64,000 nucleotides of DNA. Source: Ctenosaura bakeri (lineage: Eukaryota; Chordata; Lepidosauria; Squamata; Iguanidae). The notes beneath the pieces are model-generated. The model saw nothing but the letters and a program-made list of their open reading frames with translations. It ran no database searches and was not told where the DNA came from. The stretch spans positions 310,001-374,000 of the forward strand of contig CAOLHI010001023.1 of assembly GCA_948474755.1 (NCBI GenBank). The letters run 5' to 3'. Of this stretch, positions 1 through 9,481 are shown one piece after another. Each line of letters starts with the position of its first letter. Within the stretch, counting starts at the first letter, position 1. Made by a program: the position numbers and the translations under genes.

Positions 1-763
1 AGAAGCAGTGCTGAAATTATTGGTGAAAAGGGAAAACCAGAAGGGTAAGAGACTGCACATTATTAGAAGATACCAAAGTAGAACGTGATTCTGAGTAAGC
101 ACCTATAGATCATCATCCTGTCAGTTGCATAAGCAAGTATATTCCCATCTTACACATGTGTATGTCTCCCCCCCCCCGCATTATTGGGGATGTTAGTATT
201 CTTTTCTGGCCTCCACAACAACCAAAGTCTCTCCAGGATGCACAGTCCGCTGTGATCATCCTTCTGAATGGCCATTCTGTGGTCACTGGAAAGCATGAGG
301 GTTGGAGAAGCATCTGATTATGTCCTCATCAACTGAGATCTCTGGAGAACCCTAGTGGATTTCAACAGAAGATGCCATTGGTCTGCATTGGTCTGTATTT
401 GGTTACAGGGCATAGCCAGTTATGGAATGGCCATTCAGGAGGGCTATAGCAGAAAGAGCATGAGTCCTGGGTGTGGTGAGTGGGAGTTGCAGTGGGGTTC
501 TGACTGTGGAATTCTTAAGTCATGTCATACAATGTAGGATCTCAGATATGGTACTGAAATATAAAGAGCTCTGATCCAGATAATATACATTTGAGTATAA
601 AGTGCCCTTGGAAATGTACTCTTCAACAGTTAAATGTGTAATCTTTAGCAGCTGCTGAATGGTGTGATGTGTGTAAGTAAAAATTTGCTCCTAGGTATAA
701 CTAAAGCTTGGAAATTGTTACCAGTCATGATTTTACCCTAATATATTACTTTTTTGAGTAACA
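1..763. other. unassigned AT-rich DNA
   Basis: No gene or recognisable repeat is visible. The only local feature is an 11-base C run near 168-178. Short open frames on both strands lack codon structure or recognisable domains and look like chance. Confidence 0.5.
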
Positions 764-768
764 GGCTA

Positions 769-880
769 ATTTGGAAAAGTTACTTTTTGGACTAAACCCC
801 CAGAAATACCCCTCCCACTATTGCCATGGCTCACTGCAAGCATTTGGGGATTTGTACTCCAAAGAAGGAACTTTTCCATA
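769..880. mobile_element. palindromic MITE, GGAAAAGTTACTTTT family
   Basis: The left end reads TTGGAAAAGTTACTTTTTGG and the right end reads GGAACTTTTCC, forming inverted termini around a centre with GCCATGGC. I recognise this as a common squamate non-autonomous palindrome whose fuller form starts near CAGAGCTTGGAAAAGTTAC. It is about 110 bp with no coding capacity. Partial relatives occur at 6046-6112, 15060-15097 and probably 29540-29575. The superfamily is not established from this copy. Confidence 0.6.
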
Positions 881-1121
881 GTTGAGTATTGATGGCAAAA
901 CTTTCCTTCTGCAAGCAGTATAATGACTGCTAACTTTGTGACTTTTTGGTGTAATAAGATTTGCAGGGAATAAAATACTTTGAGACACATAATGAGGGGG
1001 ACTTTAAAAAAAAGAGGCCATTTTTTTACCTTTCTGGTCTGTGTGTGTGGGTACACACATGCACATGTACATGCATGTATATGGAATGAAGAAGTGGTAA
1101 AAAGTAATAGGCAACAACATA

Positions 1122-1192
1122 GGTCATCTCCACACTACACTGTTATAATGCTATTATTCCACTTTCAACATCCTAGTGTAGTGCGGAAATGG
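1122..1192. mobile_element. internally deleted copy of the GGCCATTTCCGCACT MITE
   Basis: Both ends of the ~200 bp MITE family are present: the left arm with CACTACACTGTTATAATGCT and CCACTTTCAACATCC, and the right terminus GTGTAGTGCGGAAATGG. The internal ~130 bp found in other copies is missing, leaving about 70 bp. Full-length relatives are at 33333, 40302, 47867, 48278 and 55860. Confidence 0.75.
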
Positions 1193-1440
1193 AAACATTA
1201 CAAGTTACCAATTTTTAATTTTTGTAGAGCTACTAGTAGCAAGTTACATTTTGAGTATACGTGATTAGTTATATAGCTAATTCCTTTTTTGAAAGATGTA
1301 ACTTCCCAAGCTCTTAGTGTGACTGCAAATTGGATGAATAACATGCCCTTGGGTCTACTGTGTGGGTGACTGCCAATCTATTTGACAGACAGGCTTCCTA
1401 GTTTTCTCTTACAGTGTGTTTTAATAACTCAGATGACATA

Positions 1441-1494
1441 CACTCTCTCTCCTATGCAAACACACATGCATGCGTGCACGCACGCACACAGACG
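1441..1494. repeat. CA/GCAC-rich low-complexity tract
   Basis: Interrupted CA and GCAC repeats, including GCGTGCACGCACGCACACA. A decayed microsatellite. Confidence 0.7.
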
Positions 1495-1499
1495 GGTGG

Positions 1500-2332
1500 A
1501 TGCCAGAATAAGAAAACTAGGCAGAGATTTTGTGGTTTGGCTTTTTTTTCCCTTTTAAATTTACAACTGCTTTTCTAAAAAGTAGCTACAGGCAAAGGCA
1601 GATATAAATATCAAAGCAATTATATATATTGCCCTTACAGAACACAAACGCCTGAAACAGGTCATATCGTAAGGGGTGTTTCAAGAGTCTTTCTTAGTAC
1701 ATACACTTAAGAAATGTGAAAGGTACAATTTTTCCACTGTGTCTACAGTGAGGGATTTGTGAAATCCTGCAGAGAATCAAGAAAGATCTGCATTACAAAT
1801 TATAATGTGCTCTTTCCCACAGGCCCTGCACTCCTCAGCTGTCTCCATTGTATGTGTTTTTCTAGAAAGGCCTATATTACATTTTCAATTGGTCATAAGC
1901 CAGGAGTCAGGAGCAACACATTTTTTTCATTCTCTGCAATACGGGGAGGTTGTCAAAATACAAAAATCAGAATGTTAAAGGGGGATTTGTGGGTTTTGAA
2001 TGGTGCTACCCTCCTGATACCATGTCTTTCTCTGAAACTGAGCTAAAATAATGGCAATTTTACATAGGATGCAGTAAGGGGAGATAACAAGATCTGTGAC
2101 CAAATTTTGGGATGCAAGTTGATAACATAAAAAGACTATCTTGCAAAGGCAGCTTGAGGTACTGCAAAAGCCAGTGGTATACCAATACATTCTGAAGTTC
2201 AGGTACACACTGTAACAATCCCAAAGAGCAATGCAAAACATAGGTAGGCGTGTTGATTTCTCTCACTGTGCCTCCCCACATACAGCTGAATATATACCAT
2301 AATGCCCAACATATTAGACTGAAGCCATGTCC
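1500..2332. other. unassigned DNA
   Basis: No repeat hallmark, target duplication or coding signal was recognised. Overlapping short open frames on both strands near 1975-2362 are mutually inconsistent and carry no domain. Confidence 0.45.
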
Positions 2333-2778
2333 GCATGCGGCGAGGGAATCGCTCCCTGCCACTACTCACCGGATCTTCTGACGGTCCGGTCTGGTCTGGG
2401 GTGAGGTAGAGCAGTGCGTGGTCATAGATCCACACTGCTCCAGAGTCCAAAATGGTGGCTTCTGGTTGGTCGTGGGTCTCGACAAACCTCTGAAGCTCCC
2501 CAGCCTAAAGCCCGCCCTCCACAGATTGCAGGCTCGCATTGGTGCAAGCCTGCGAATCTGCACTGGAGAGCAGGCACGCAATGGCATGTACCGGCATTTT
2601 GAAAGATTGGAAAAATCAGGTCTTTCAGAAACACCCTGGAGGAACACTTGGGGTCATTCCAGCGCAGACTGAGGTGCGGATCTACGGTAAGTAGTCTGGA
2701 CCCAGTCCGCTCCAAGGTGCAGACGTCCTCTGTGGAGGATGCACTGCACCGTTTTACTTACCCGGTGCAGAAATGGCC
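2333..2778. mobile_element. 446 bp GC-rich MITE with 3 bp target duplication
   Basis: The left end AGCCATGTCCGCA and the right end TGCAGAAATGGCC form short imperfect terminal inverted repeats. TGA flanks both sides (2330-2332 and 2779-2781), consistent with a PIF/Harbinger-type 3 bp duplication. The interior is GC-rich and contains three splice-donor-like words: CGGTAAGTAG on the plus strand at about 2686, GGTGAGT on the minus strand near 2364-2370, and GGGTAAGTAAAA on the minus strand near 2757-2763. Open frames on both strands across 2366-2715 are by-products of GC richness. The superfamily assignment is inferred from ends and duplication length. Confidence 0.6.
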
Positions 2779-3340
2779 TGAGATAGCAAAGGGAAGTTGT
2801 TGGGCAGTCAGTGCCTGTCACTAGTATGGGAATTAGAGTAGCCGTGGAAGAGACAAAGGAAGAAGATTTGAGTCTGGCACGAAGGCCTGGGAAACATCTG
2901 CAGGGAGATAAGAAAGCTTCAGCCTGGGAAGAATGCTGGGAGGGCCTGGAGCCTATACAACTTTGTTCTCTCTTGATCTTTCAGCCTGAGCACTGAAGTT
3001 AGCTGAGTGTACTGCAGTTCCAATAAATCATGCTTTACTGAGAAGCCTTGTGACTGTGATTCCTTCAATCCTGACAGAAGTCTAGTGGGTCGCATTTCTG
3101 ATTTGAGTTGGAAAGGCCGAGCACTGTATGGCAAAGAGAAAGAGAAGCACATGGAATGTCCTTAAACAAAAGCCCAGCTCAGGATTTTTTTGGGAGTGCA
3201 CTCACCAGAGAAAAACACTTCATCTCACAGTCAACAAGCCAGGCTAGCCATTTTCTAGGAACAGTTATTTTATAAAGCCAATGCCTCTTAAGGGCCTAGT
3301 CAGGAACAAGTCACTCTAAAATGCTTACTGGATTTGATGA
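2779..3340. other. unassigned DNA
   Basis: Nothing recognised. The 77-codon minus-strand open frame at 2919-3152 shows no domain. Confidence 0.4.
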
Positions 3341-3699
3341 CTTAGGAACTGTCCACAACCTACGTGCTCCTGGCGGCATCCTGTGGGGATCTCAGTAGAG
3401 GTTCTCCTGTCTCTTGCTTCTGCAGTGCAGCTGAGTACTGTCCCAGGCTATGCTGGGGCAGAAGCACAGCTATTGTGCTTCCTGACCCTCTGCAGCTCAG
3501 GTAAGTGTAGGCAGGTGGCAGGAGGACAGCACGATTGCCGATCATTGACAGGAAGAACCCATCAATGATTTGAAGCATAAATGGACTGCTGAGGGACAGG
3601 AAGAGGATGAGACCCAGATGAAGTTATGCAGAACCATTGTGCAGGTCCAGTCCTTCTTCCATCCTCAATGCAGGGTGATGACGTCCTGTGGAAAGGGCC
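3341..3699 (+). mobile_element. exon-module MITE, subfamily II
   Basis: The right end is CCTGTGGAAAGGGCC and the left end, near AACTGTCCACAACC, is its degraded inverted partner. Inside is a splice-acceptor-like tract, CTGTCTCTTGCTTCTGCAG, ending at 3425. It is followed by 75 nt (3426-3500) and a consensus-like donor CTCAG/GTAAGTG at 3501. The 75 nt share GCAGC...CAGGCT...CTGGGGCAGAAGCAC with the ~420 bp elements elsewhere in the window. Sequence after the donor matches the copy at 52206-52398 in reverse. No protein is encoded, and the left boundary is approximate. Confidence 0.6.
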
Positions 3700-3780
3700 T
3701 TAGTCTAGCCCCTTTCAAAGTTTCTTATCTTGGTCCATCTGTCTGTCTGTCTGTTGTTTTCTCTTTCTCTTCTCTCCCAT

Positions 3781-3815
3781 GCATGCACGCACGCACACAC
3801 ACACACACACACACA
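3781..3815. repeat. (CACG)n(CA)n microsatellite
   Basis: GCACGCACG followed by about 12 CA dinucleotides. The HTHTHT-rich open frames here are artefacts of this tract. Confidence 0.9.
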
Positions 3816-4723
3816 ATCCCAATGTCCCTTGTTTTCCTCTTTTGTCTTACCAGAGTTTAACAATATCAAGAATGTCTTTCCTCCTCATGAAGTCTGTTAT
3901 AGAAATCACAGGTATTTTTTGGTTTTGCTCCTTTTACCTGACTTTTTTTTACTACACATTTTCATTAATGAATTCTGATTATGTTGTAATTTATACTCTA
4001 TAGAACATGATGGGAGATGAGATATCATCTATGTCATTTCTGGCTATCATCCAGGTTTTTTCCTCCTACATAACCACATTATCTCCCTGTAGGTATTTTT
4101 CGAACACACACATTTGGGAAGAAATATTGTTTGAACAGCTTGGCTATGCCAGCTGGGACAATGGAACTTTTAGTCCAATACATCTGAGGACAAATGGGAC
4201 CTCTCTTATAAGTATTAGCCAACACTTAAATACTGATCAAAAGGTTCCTTTTGGAAAAGGAATCGAGATGGCTTCCTTTCAGTTTTATAACAATGACATT
4301 GCTTTGGCGTAGAGCTATTTCTTATTGAGATTGGAAGGTATATATATATATGTGTGTGTGTGTATAAAGATATATAAACTTGGTGCCTCTTCTCCCTCCC
4401 TCACAGTACTACGAGAGGCTGAACAATCAAATGGGATACTTATTCAGTGTAAATGTATTCAACTGTGAGCAGCGATGGCTCATATGGATGTCACTTTCAG
4501 TTTGTAAAAAAATTATTCTACTTTTGAAATTCAGAACATCTCCCCCCCTCAAAAAAAAAAACCAAAATAAAATTTGGTTTATAAACTATAATAGGCCAGA
4601 ATCTCATATCAGCTTATACTTTGTTATAGTAAACTAGGTAGTTAACTAGGTAATTTCTCCTGGCCTGACCTCCTCCCCCAAAGAAAAAAAGCTGACAAAA
4701 ACATCATTCACCATTCAACCATG
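3816..4723. other. unassigned DNA with short TA/TG tract
   Basis: A (TA)n(TG)n microsatellite lies at 4339-4364. The 101-codon plus-strand frame at 4007-4312 is the longest here, but it lacks a recognisable domain, and there are no splice or promoter signals that single it out. Confidence 0.4.
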
Positions 4724-4980
4724 GTCTGGTTGTTGGCAGAATGACCTTTTTTCCCCTCATGCAGCTGATGCCCAGTAAAGTAGGTTGGGGGAAGTGTTAT
4801 GGCCATGGCAATGGTGTCAAAATTGTGACTAAGGAGTGACTGTGAATATGAAACAGTTACCTATCCATAACTGTTCTGTATTCCTGACTGCTACTTAGTT
4901 ATGATTTTGACAGTATTCCCCATCTATTTTACCAGGCAGCAGCAGCATGGGGAAAAGGAGCGCTATTCTTCTGATGATCA
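4724..4980. repeat. palindromic dispersed repeat, copy 1
   Basis: The stretch runs from TCTGGTTGTTGGCAGAATG through CAGCTGATGCCCAGTAAAGT to GGCAGCAGCAGCATGGGG. It contains inverted halves: GTGACTAAGGAGTGA against TGCTACTTAGTTATGATTTT, and CTGTGAATATGAAACAG against its complement. The same order of words recurs at 40895-41136, so this is a dispersed non-autonomous element. Its family is not recognised. Confidence 0.6.
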
Positions 4981-5546
4981 GAGCATGCCCAAATGATGTT
5001 TCTTACAGGTGTGGAAGGATCAGGCAAAGGGAAGGTAATTAATTACATAGTTAAGTATAAGCTGATACAGGATTCCAGCCCACAATTTATAAATGTATGT
5101 TATCACTAACATTATTATTGATTGCACAATGATGTTGTATTTTTAGGCTTGTCTAAAGAAAGTCTACTCTGATTAAATATGGCTTCAACCCATCACACCA
5201 ACAATATTCACTACTGATATCCCTATGTATGCCTGCCTGAGAATTGAGGCCTGTTGATGAATCAGGAAGAGTGAGACACTGAGTGAGGACACAAGAGAGG
5301 GACTTCTCAACTCCCCCTAGTAGCCAAATGCCAATTGCTGCAGGTGATGGTTTCATCAAGGTGGAAAATTAAAAGATAGTTTTTTGTTAAAGCCTTTGTA
5401 GCCTAAAGACTGCATCCAAATCCATGCATGTGTATGGTTTTAGACTGTTTTAACTTGTTGAATGATTAAATTTGCTTTGCATCTGGTTAAATTATTATCT
5501 CCTGGTGAAAACTGTTTTAAAAATTAAATGTGTGTATATTGTCCTC
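4981..5546. other. unassigned DNA
   Basis: Nothing recognised beyond AT-rich sequence. Confidence 0.4.
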
Positions 5547-5735
5547 AGTGGCAGAGTTTGGCGTGTGTGGAGGGGGCCAAGAGAGGGTGGGGCTACAGTG
5601 TGAGGGTGTGTGGCCAGGGCACATGAGGGTGTGGCCAGGGCATGGACAGGGTGTGCGGGGATGTGGCTACGGGCCAGGATGCCCCGGAAACATTGCCACC
5701 TGGGGCAGATCACTGCCCTCACCCCCATGTTCCTA
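5547..5735. repeat. G-rich dispersed repeat with GGCCAGGGCA units, copy 1
   Basis: The sequence starts near CAGTGGCAGAGTTTGGCGTG. It contains imperfect GTGGCCAGGGCACATGAGGG units and ends with ACATTGCCACCTGGGGCAG. The same ordered words occur at 15340-15560, showing homology. The internal units look like a short, decayed minisatellite inside a transposon-like repeat. Open frames here come from G-rich composition. Confidence 0.6.
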
Positions 5736-6045
5736 TGCAACTGTTTGTCCTGAGATCCTATGATAAAGGACAGAATAGAAATATTTTAATGAATAAATTC
5801 GATGAAATAAATGTTGGCAGATGCGCCATTGTGATTGTGTGCCAAGCTGTTAGCTCTAAAAAGAAGGAAGCAAAAGTTTGTGGCAGCATGATGAGACTCG
5901 GCGATTCATTAGTATAAGAGTTTCTCAGTTGCCCAAGAGGTGACATAGCAGAATAGAAGATTAACGGTCTAACTCAATACAAAGCAGCTCCATTCCTTCA
6001 AAATGAGGAGTCACAATATATTCCAAGATGAATGACAGTGCCAGA

Positions 6046-6112
6046 GCTTGGGAAAGTTACTTTTCAGACTACACTTCCCTAAACACCCCAGCCAACTTGG
6101 CTACCAGTCTTC
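6046..6112. mobile_element. partial GGAAAAGTTACTTTT MITE
   Basis: CCAGAGCTTGGGAAAGTTAC followed by TTTTCAGACTACACTTCCC matches the terminal and subterminal part of the palindrome at 769-880. The far end is not clear. Confidence 0.55.
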
Positions 6113-6898
6113 CCTGCTGCTCTAGACTTCCATTATGGTCTTATCAACACATGAACATTCTGAGTTACTTTTGTCATCCCTTTAGTTAACCTTTTTGTAT
6201 TTGATAGAAAGGCTTATTGGCAGTTCTAACAGCAATGGTTTCTTTTCCGTAGGCTTTTCAAACCAAAAGTGCCATCAAGCATACAGCAGACCTCATTAAA
6301 GTGTTGCCTTTTGACATGGTGACTATGACTTAAAGTGCTGTCTGAAGCTTAGTGGGTTTAATCTGCAGGGGTGTGCTTTATCCTCCATACTTAGGACCTA
6401 ATCTTGTTTCATGTTTGTCCTGTGATGCCTATTCATTTTCTGGTTTCAAAGAAATCAAAGATAGCTCTTGCTAATACTAAGTCAGTGAATCAAAAGAGAA
6501 AGATGAGCAACTTCTATGCTTCGTTCCCTTTCCAAAGGTATCAATACAAGCTAAACTGCTTGCATTTGCTTATGACCCTACTGCTTTCTACTCTTACTGG
6601 AGGCACTGGATGATATATCTCTATACCCACCCCCTCAATTTTTTCTAATATGTATAGGGGAAAGCAAGCACACATCTTGTCTGCTGAGGTGGTGGGACTA
6701 AATCAGGACTGGGAATCATGCAGTTTTTCAGATATTGTTGAACTGCATTCCTGCAGCATCTGTAGGGGTACATGATTAGATGGCCATGAGGATGGGCAAA
6801 TCAGCTTCAGGATGGTAAGTGAAATGTATGAAGAGATGTGAAATTCTGTCTGATAGAGCTGTATGCTCCCCCAGTCTATGTTTCATGCTCTGTGTAAG
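6113..6898. other. unassigned DNA
   Basis: No repeat hallmark or coding signal recognised. Confidence 0.4.
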
Positions 6899-6902
6899 AT
6901 CT

Positions 6903-7000
6903 TGGCCTCTGAGTGCATCCACGCTACAAAACTTTAGCAGTTTGGTACCACCTTAACTGCCATGACTTCACCCTGGGATCTGGACTTTGGTGAAATACTT
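6903..7000. mobile_element. fragment of a lizard MITE (CACTTTAACTGCCATG type)
   Basis: TGCATCCACGCTACAAAACT, then AGCAGTTTGGTACCACCTTA and ACTGCCATGACTTCACCCTG, match in order a palindromic MITE I know from lizard genomes. Only one half appears present. This is motif recognition, not a search. Confidence 0.45.
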
Positions 7001-7134
7001 AGTTTTCTCTGCTACAAAGCTGTACTGCATTCTCCTGACCTATATCATTAAAGAGCTGTAGAAGGAATTCTACCCCCCTTCACTATGCTGCAGATCCCAC
7101 GACAATGTAGGGCAGAGACGTGATAGTTAAAGTA

Positions 7135-7135
<1 letters not shown>

Positions 7136-7207
<72 letters not shown>

Positions 7208-7208
7208 T
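7136..7208. repeat. (AAT)n(ATT)n microsatellite at a LINE 3' end
   Basis: About 16 AAT units switch to about 8 ATT units, so the tract is self-complementary. On the minus strand it follows the 3' end of the adjacent LINE, matching the A/T-rich microsatellite tails common on L2-like elements. The poly-isoleucine/leucine open frame here is an artefact. Confidence 0.9.
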
Positions 7209-8100
7209 CTATCCGCCTCTCCCCATGGATTGAGGCAGCGAACAACAATAATACATTAATTACATTAAAAAACATTTAAAAACATACCCAATCCTCCCCA
7301 CCCACCAACCCAACTAAAACCAACCCCCTAAAACACACAACAATTAACAATTAACAACAATCAACTGACTATTAAAAGAACAGGAAGACAGTTGGTGGGA
7401 GGCAGTGGAAGTACTAGTCTGGGAAGGCCTGTTGGAAGAGAGCAGTCTTGACTGCTTTTTTAAAGCAGTCAAGACTGGTAATATGCCAGGTCTCTTCCGG
7501 CAGGCCATTCCATAACTTGGGAGCGATGAAGAGAAGGTCCTCTGGGTAACCACAGCCAACCTAGTTCTGACTAGCTGCAGTAAATTCCTCCCAGAGGACC
7601 TTAGTGTGCAGGGTGGATTATATGAGAGAAGGCGATCCTGCAGGTAGGCTGGCCCCAAGCCATAAAGGGCTTTAAAGGTAAGAACCAACACCTTGCACTG
7701 TGCCCAGAAACTAATAGGCAGCCAATGTAAAGACTTCAGAATTGGTGTTATGTGGTCAGTTTTAGGTCTACCAGTGACCAACCTGGTTGCCATATTCTGA
7801 ACTAATTGAAGTTTCCGAACTAAGCACATGGGTAGCCCTATGTACAGCACATTGCAGAAGTCAAGCCGTGAAGTTACCAGCGCATGCACCACTGTTTTTA
7901 GGTGTTCCAGGTCCAGGAAGGGGAGCAACTGGCGTATCAGCCGGAGCTGATAGCAGACACTCCTGGCCGTCGCATTAATTTGAGCTGTCATCTGAAGCGG
8001 CGAGTCCAGGAGCACCCCCTAAGCTGCGGACACAGTCTTTCAGGGGAAGTGTGACCCTGTCTAGAACTGGTTGACAAACCTCCATACCTGGGCTAGGTAT
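7209..8100 (-). mobile_element. L2-like LINE, 5'-truncated, pol C-terminus and 3' UTR
   Basis: The minus strand holds a 223-codon open stretch (8015-7344) with the C-terminal reverse-transcriptase thumb and tail of L2/CR1-clade LINEs: SRLDFCNVLYIGLPMCLVRK, QLVQNMATRLVTGRPKTDHI, LKSLHWLPI and FKALYGLGPAYL. Upstream, to about 8095, the frame continues as QPVLDRVTLPLKDCVRSLG but is offset by one extra G near 8018-8022, so the copy is a pseudogene. Downstream comes a 3' UTR ending GAGGCGGATAGAAATAATAA. The reverse-transcriptase catalytic core is missing. L2-like is my best clade call; another CR1-group family is possible. Confidence 0.8.
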
Positions 8101-8287
8101 GTATCAGGCTGATGTAACTGTGCAGTGTAGATTAAAGATGAAAATGGTCACTTTCTTTCATTCTTACATAGAAGAACAAATAACTTCAAAAAAATTTTCT
8201 CTTCTGGATAAAGAATTATAAGAATTTTGTATATTTCCATTGATTTTTTTTTTTACCCTTTGAGCCTTTTTTTTTTGCCAAAATTGT

Positions 8288-8288
8288 T

Positions 8289-8324
<36 letters not shown>

Positions 8325-8372
8325 CATACATACATATACACATACATACACATACACACACACATGCGCGCA
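8288..8372. repeat. compound (GT)n(TA)n(CATA)n(CA)n microsatellite
   Basis: A run of GT, then about 12 TA units, then CATA and CA repeats ending in GCGCGCACACA. The repetitive open frames on both strands are artefacts. Confidence 0.9.
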
Positions 8373-8374
8373 CA

Positions 8375-8640
8375 CAACCTGTGCAAAAATGTTTTTGCAC
8401 AGATGGCAAGTCTTTTACTCAAGACACAGTTTTCTGTGCAAAAATGATGCATTATTTCCCCCTACAAACCAAGTCTTTCTGTGCAAATGAGTTTTTCACA
8501 CAAGTCCCAAAATGTGGGGGAAAACATCTTGTGAGAGTTGACCTTTCTCATGAAGATGACACCCTTTCTTATCAAAGATGAATAAATTCACGAGGATTCT
8601 TTCATTCCTAAGAAACATTCTGAGTTTATAGCTGTTCTTA
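8375..8640. repeat. TGCAAAAATG-rich dispersed repeat
   Basis: GTGCAAAAATGTTTTTGCAC is a near-perfect palindrome, followed by further TGTGCAAAAATG and TGTGCAAATGAGTTTTT words and an end with ATTCTTTCATTCCTAAGAAAC. Similar word sets occur near 17560, 28955, 41225, 44395 and 54590, suggesting one old MITE-like family. Boundaries are uncertain. Confidence 0.4.
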
Positions 8641-8963
8641 CACCTTGTTTATGTCAGGATGGGAATGGAAGGTTTCCTATTATTAAACTTAAAGAGAGTG
8701 GGGGCAGGAAACAGCAATTTAGTTTGGTCAATATCCCCTAAAATCCTTTCTATAGGTTACTGCCATTTCATGGACTAAAAATATTAGCTGTAAAAGGCTT
8801 GCGTCATTCTCATTCCTCTCATTTGAAATCAAGACAAATTAAGCCAGTGCTGATCAGACACTGGACTGAAAGGAGAAACATCTTTGCAGCTATTGGCGCT
8901 TTTCGCATTAAGGTTTCTCGCGCGAGCGGGGGAGGTTGGCTCCCGCAAGAAGCCTTCTCCAGG

Positions 8964-9026
8964 AGGCTGCCACTTCCCCGCTCGTTCCTTCCGCAGGCGA
9001 AGGAACGAGCGGGGAAGCGGCAGCCT
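8964..9026. repeat. 28 nt near-perfect inverted repeat
   Basis: The arms 8964-8991 and 8999-9026 pair at 27 of 28 positions around a 7 nt spacer, CGCAGGC. The arms contain CTTCCCCGCTCGTTCC and its complement. It lies inside the GC-rich element and would form a very stable hairpin. Confidence 0.9.
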
Positions 9027-9064
9027 CCCGGAGGCGGCGGTGGGTCGCGTGTCCGCCCCCCGCG

Positions 9065-9200
9065 AAGCAGGAGGCTCGCTCATCCGCCCCCCCACGCGTG
9101 CGAGAAAGGAGGCTGTTGCGTCCCCCCGCGTGCACAAGAAAGGAGGCTGTCACGTCCGCCCCCCCCACGTGCACCAAGCAGGAGGCTGTCGCGTCTGTTG
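9065..9200. repeat. four tandem 34-40 bp GC-rich units
   Basis: Units begin near 9065, 9105, 9139 and 9176. Each contains RGGAGGCT, then a C-rich run and CGTGC. Unit lengths are about 40, 34 and 37 bp, and the last is partial. The array is absent from the ~420 bp relatives and explains part of this copy's extra length. Confidence 0.75.
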
Positions 9201-9481
9201 CGCTAGCACCCCGCCCCTTCCTTCCGCAGGGGCGGAGGGAAGGAAACGCAACCCGGCCGCCTCCCCGACGCTCCGCACAGGAGGTAAGTGCGCGCAGGCG
9301 CTAGGAGCGTTGCGCGAGAGCGGGTGATTTTCGCATCGAGGCGAAAATAAAAAAAACGCGATCGTGTCGCTTCAGCCCCGTGAGCCCAGCGGAAGTGGGA
9401 GTGCGTCGTGCAGAGCGACGCTCCCACTCCCGCGAGGCTCACGGGGCTGTCGCACGACAGAAAGCCCATGCGAAAAGGGCC

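Larger units (their letters stand above)
8895..9481 (+). mobile_element. GC-rich exon-module MITE, long subfamily (587 bp)
   Basis: The ends are GGCGCTTTTCGCATTA and CCCATGCGAAAAGGGCC, matching the ~420 bp family. ATT precedes and follows, compatible with a 3 bp duplication. The interior is extremely GC- and CpG-rich within AT-rich surroundings. It holds a 28 nt inverted repeat (8964-9026), four ~34-40 bp tandem units (9065-9200), an acceptor-like CCCCTTCCTTCCGCAG ending at 9229, a donor GAG/GTAAGTG at 9284, and a subterminal palindrome at 9374-9448. Long overlapping frames in several registers (up to 147 codons) reflect the lack of AT-rich stop codons, not a gene. Confidence 0.75.

Noticed and set aside
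7344..8015. 223-codon minus-strand frame as a host gene
   Set aside because: Its motifs (QLVQNMATRLVTGRPKTDHI, LKSLHWLPI) are the C-terminus of an L2-like LINE pol, and upstream pol sequence continues in another frame.
8884..9327. Overlapping 122-147 codon frames on both strands as GC-rich genes
   Set aside because: They lie in a CpG-rich MITE with tandem and inverted repeats. All frames are open because AT-rich stop codons are scarce.
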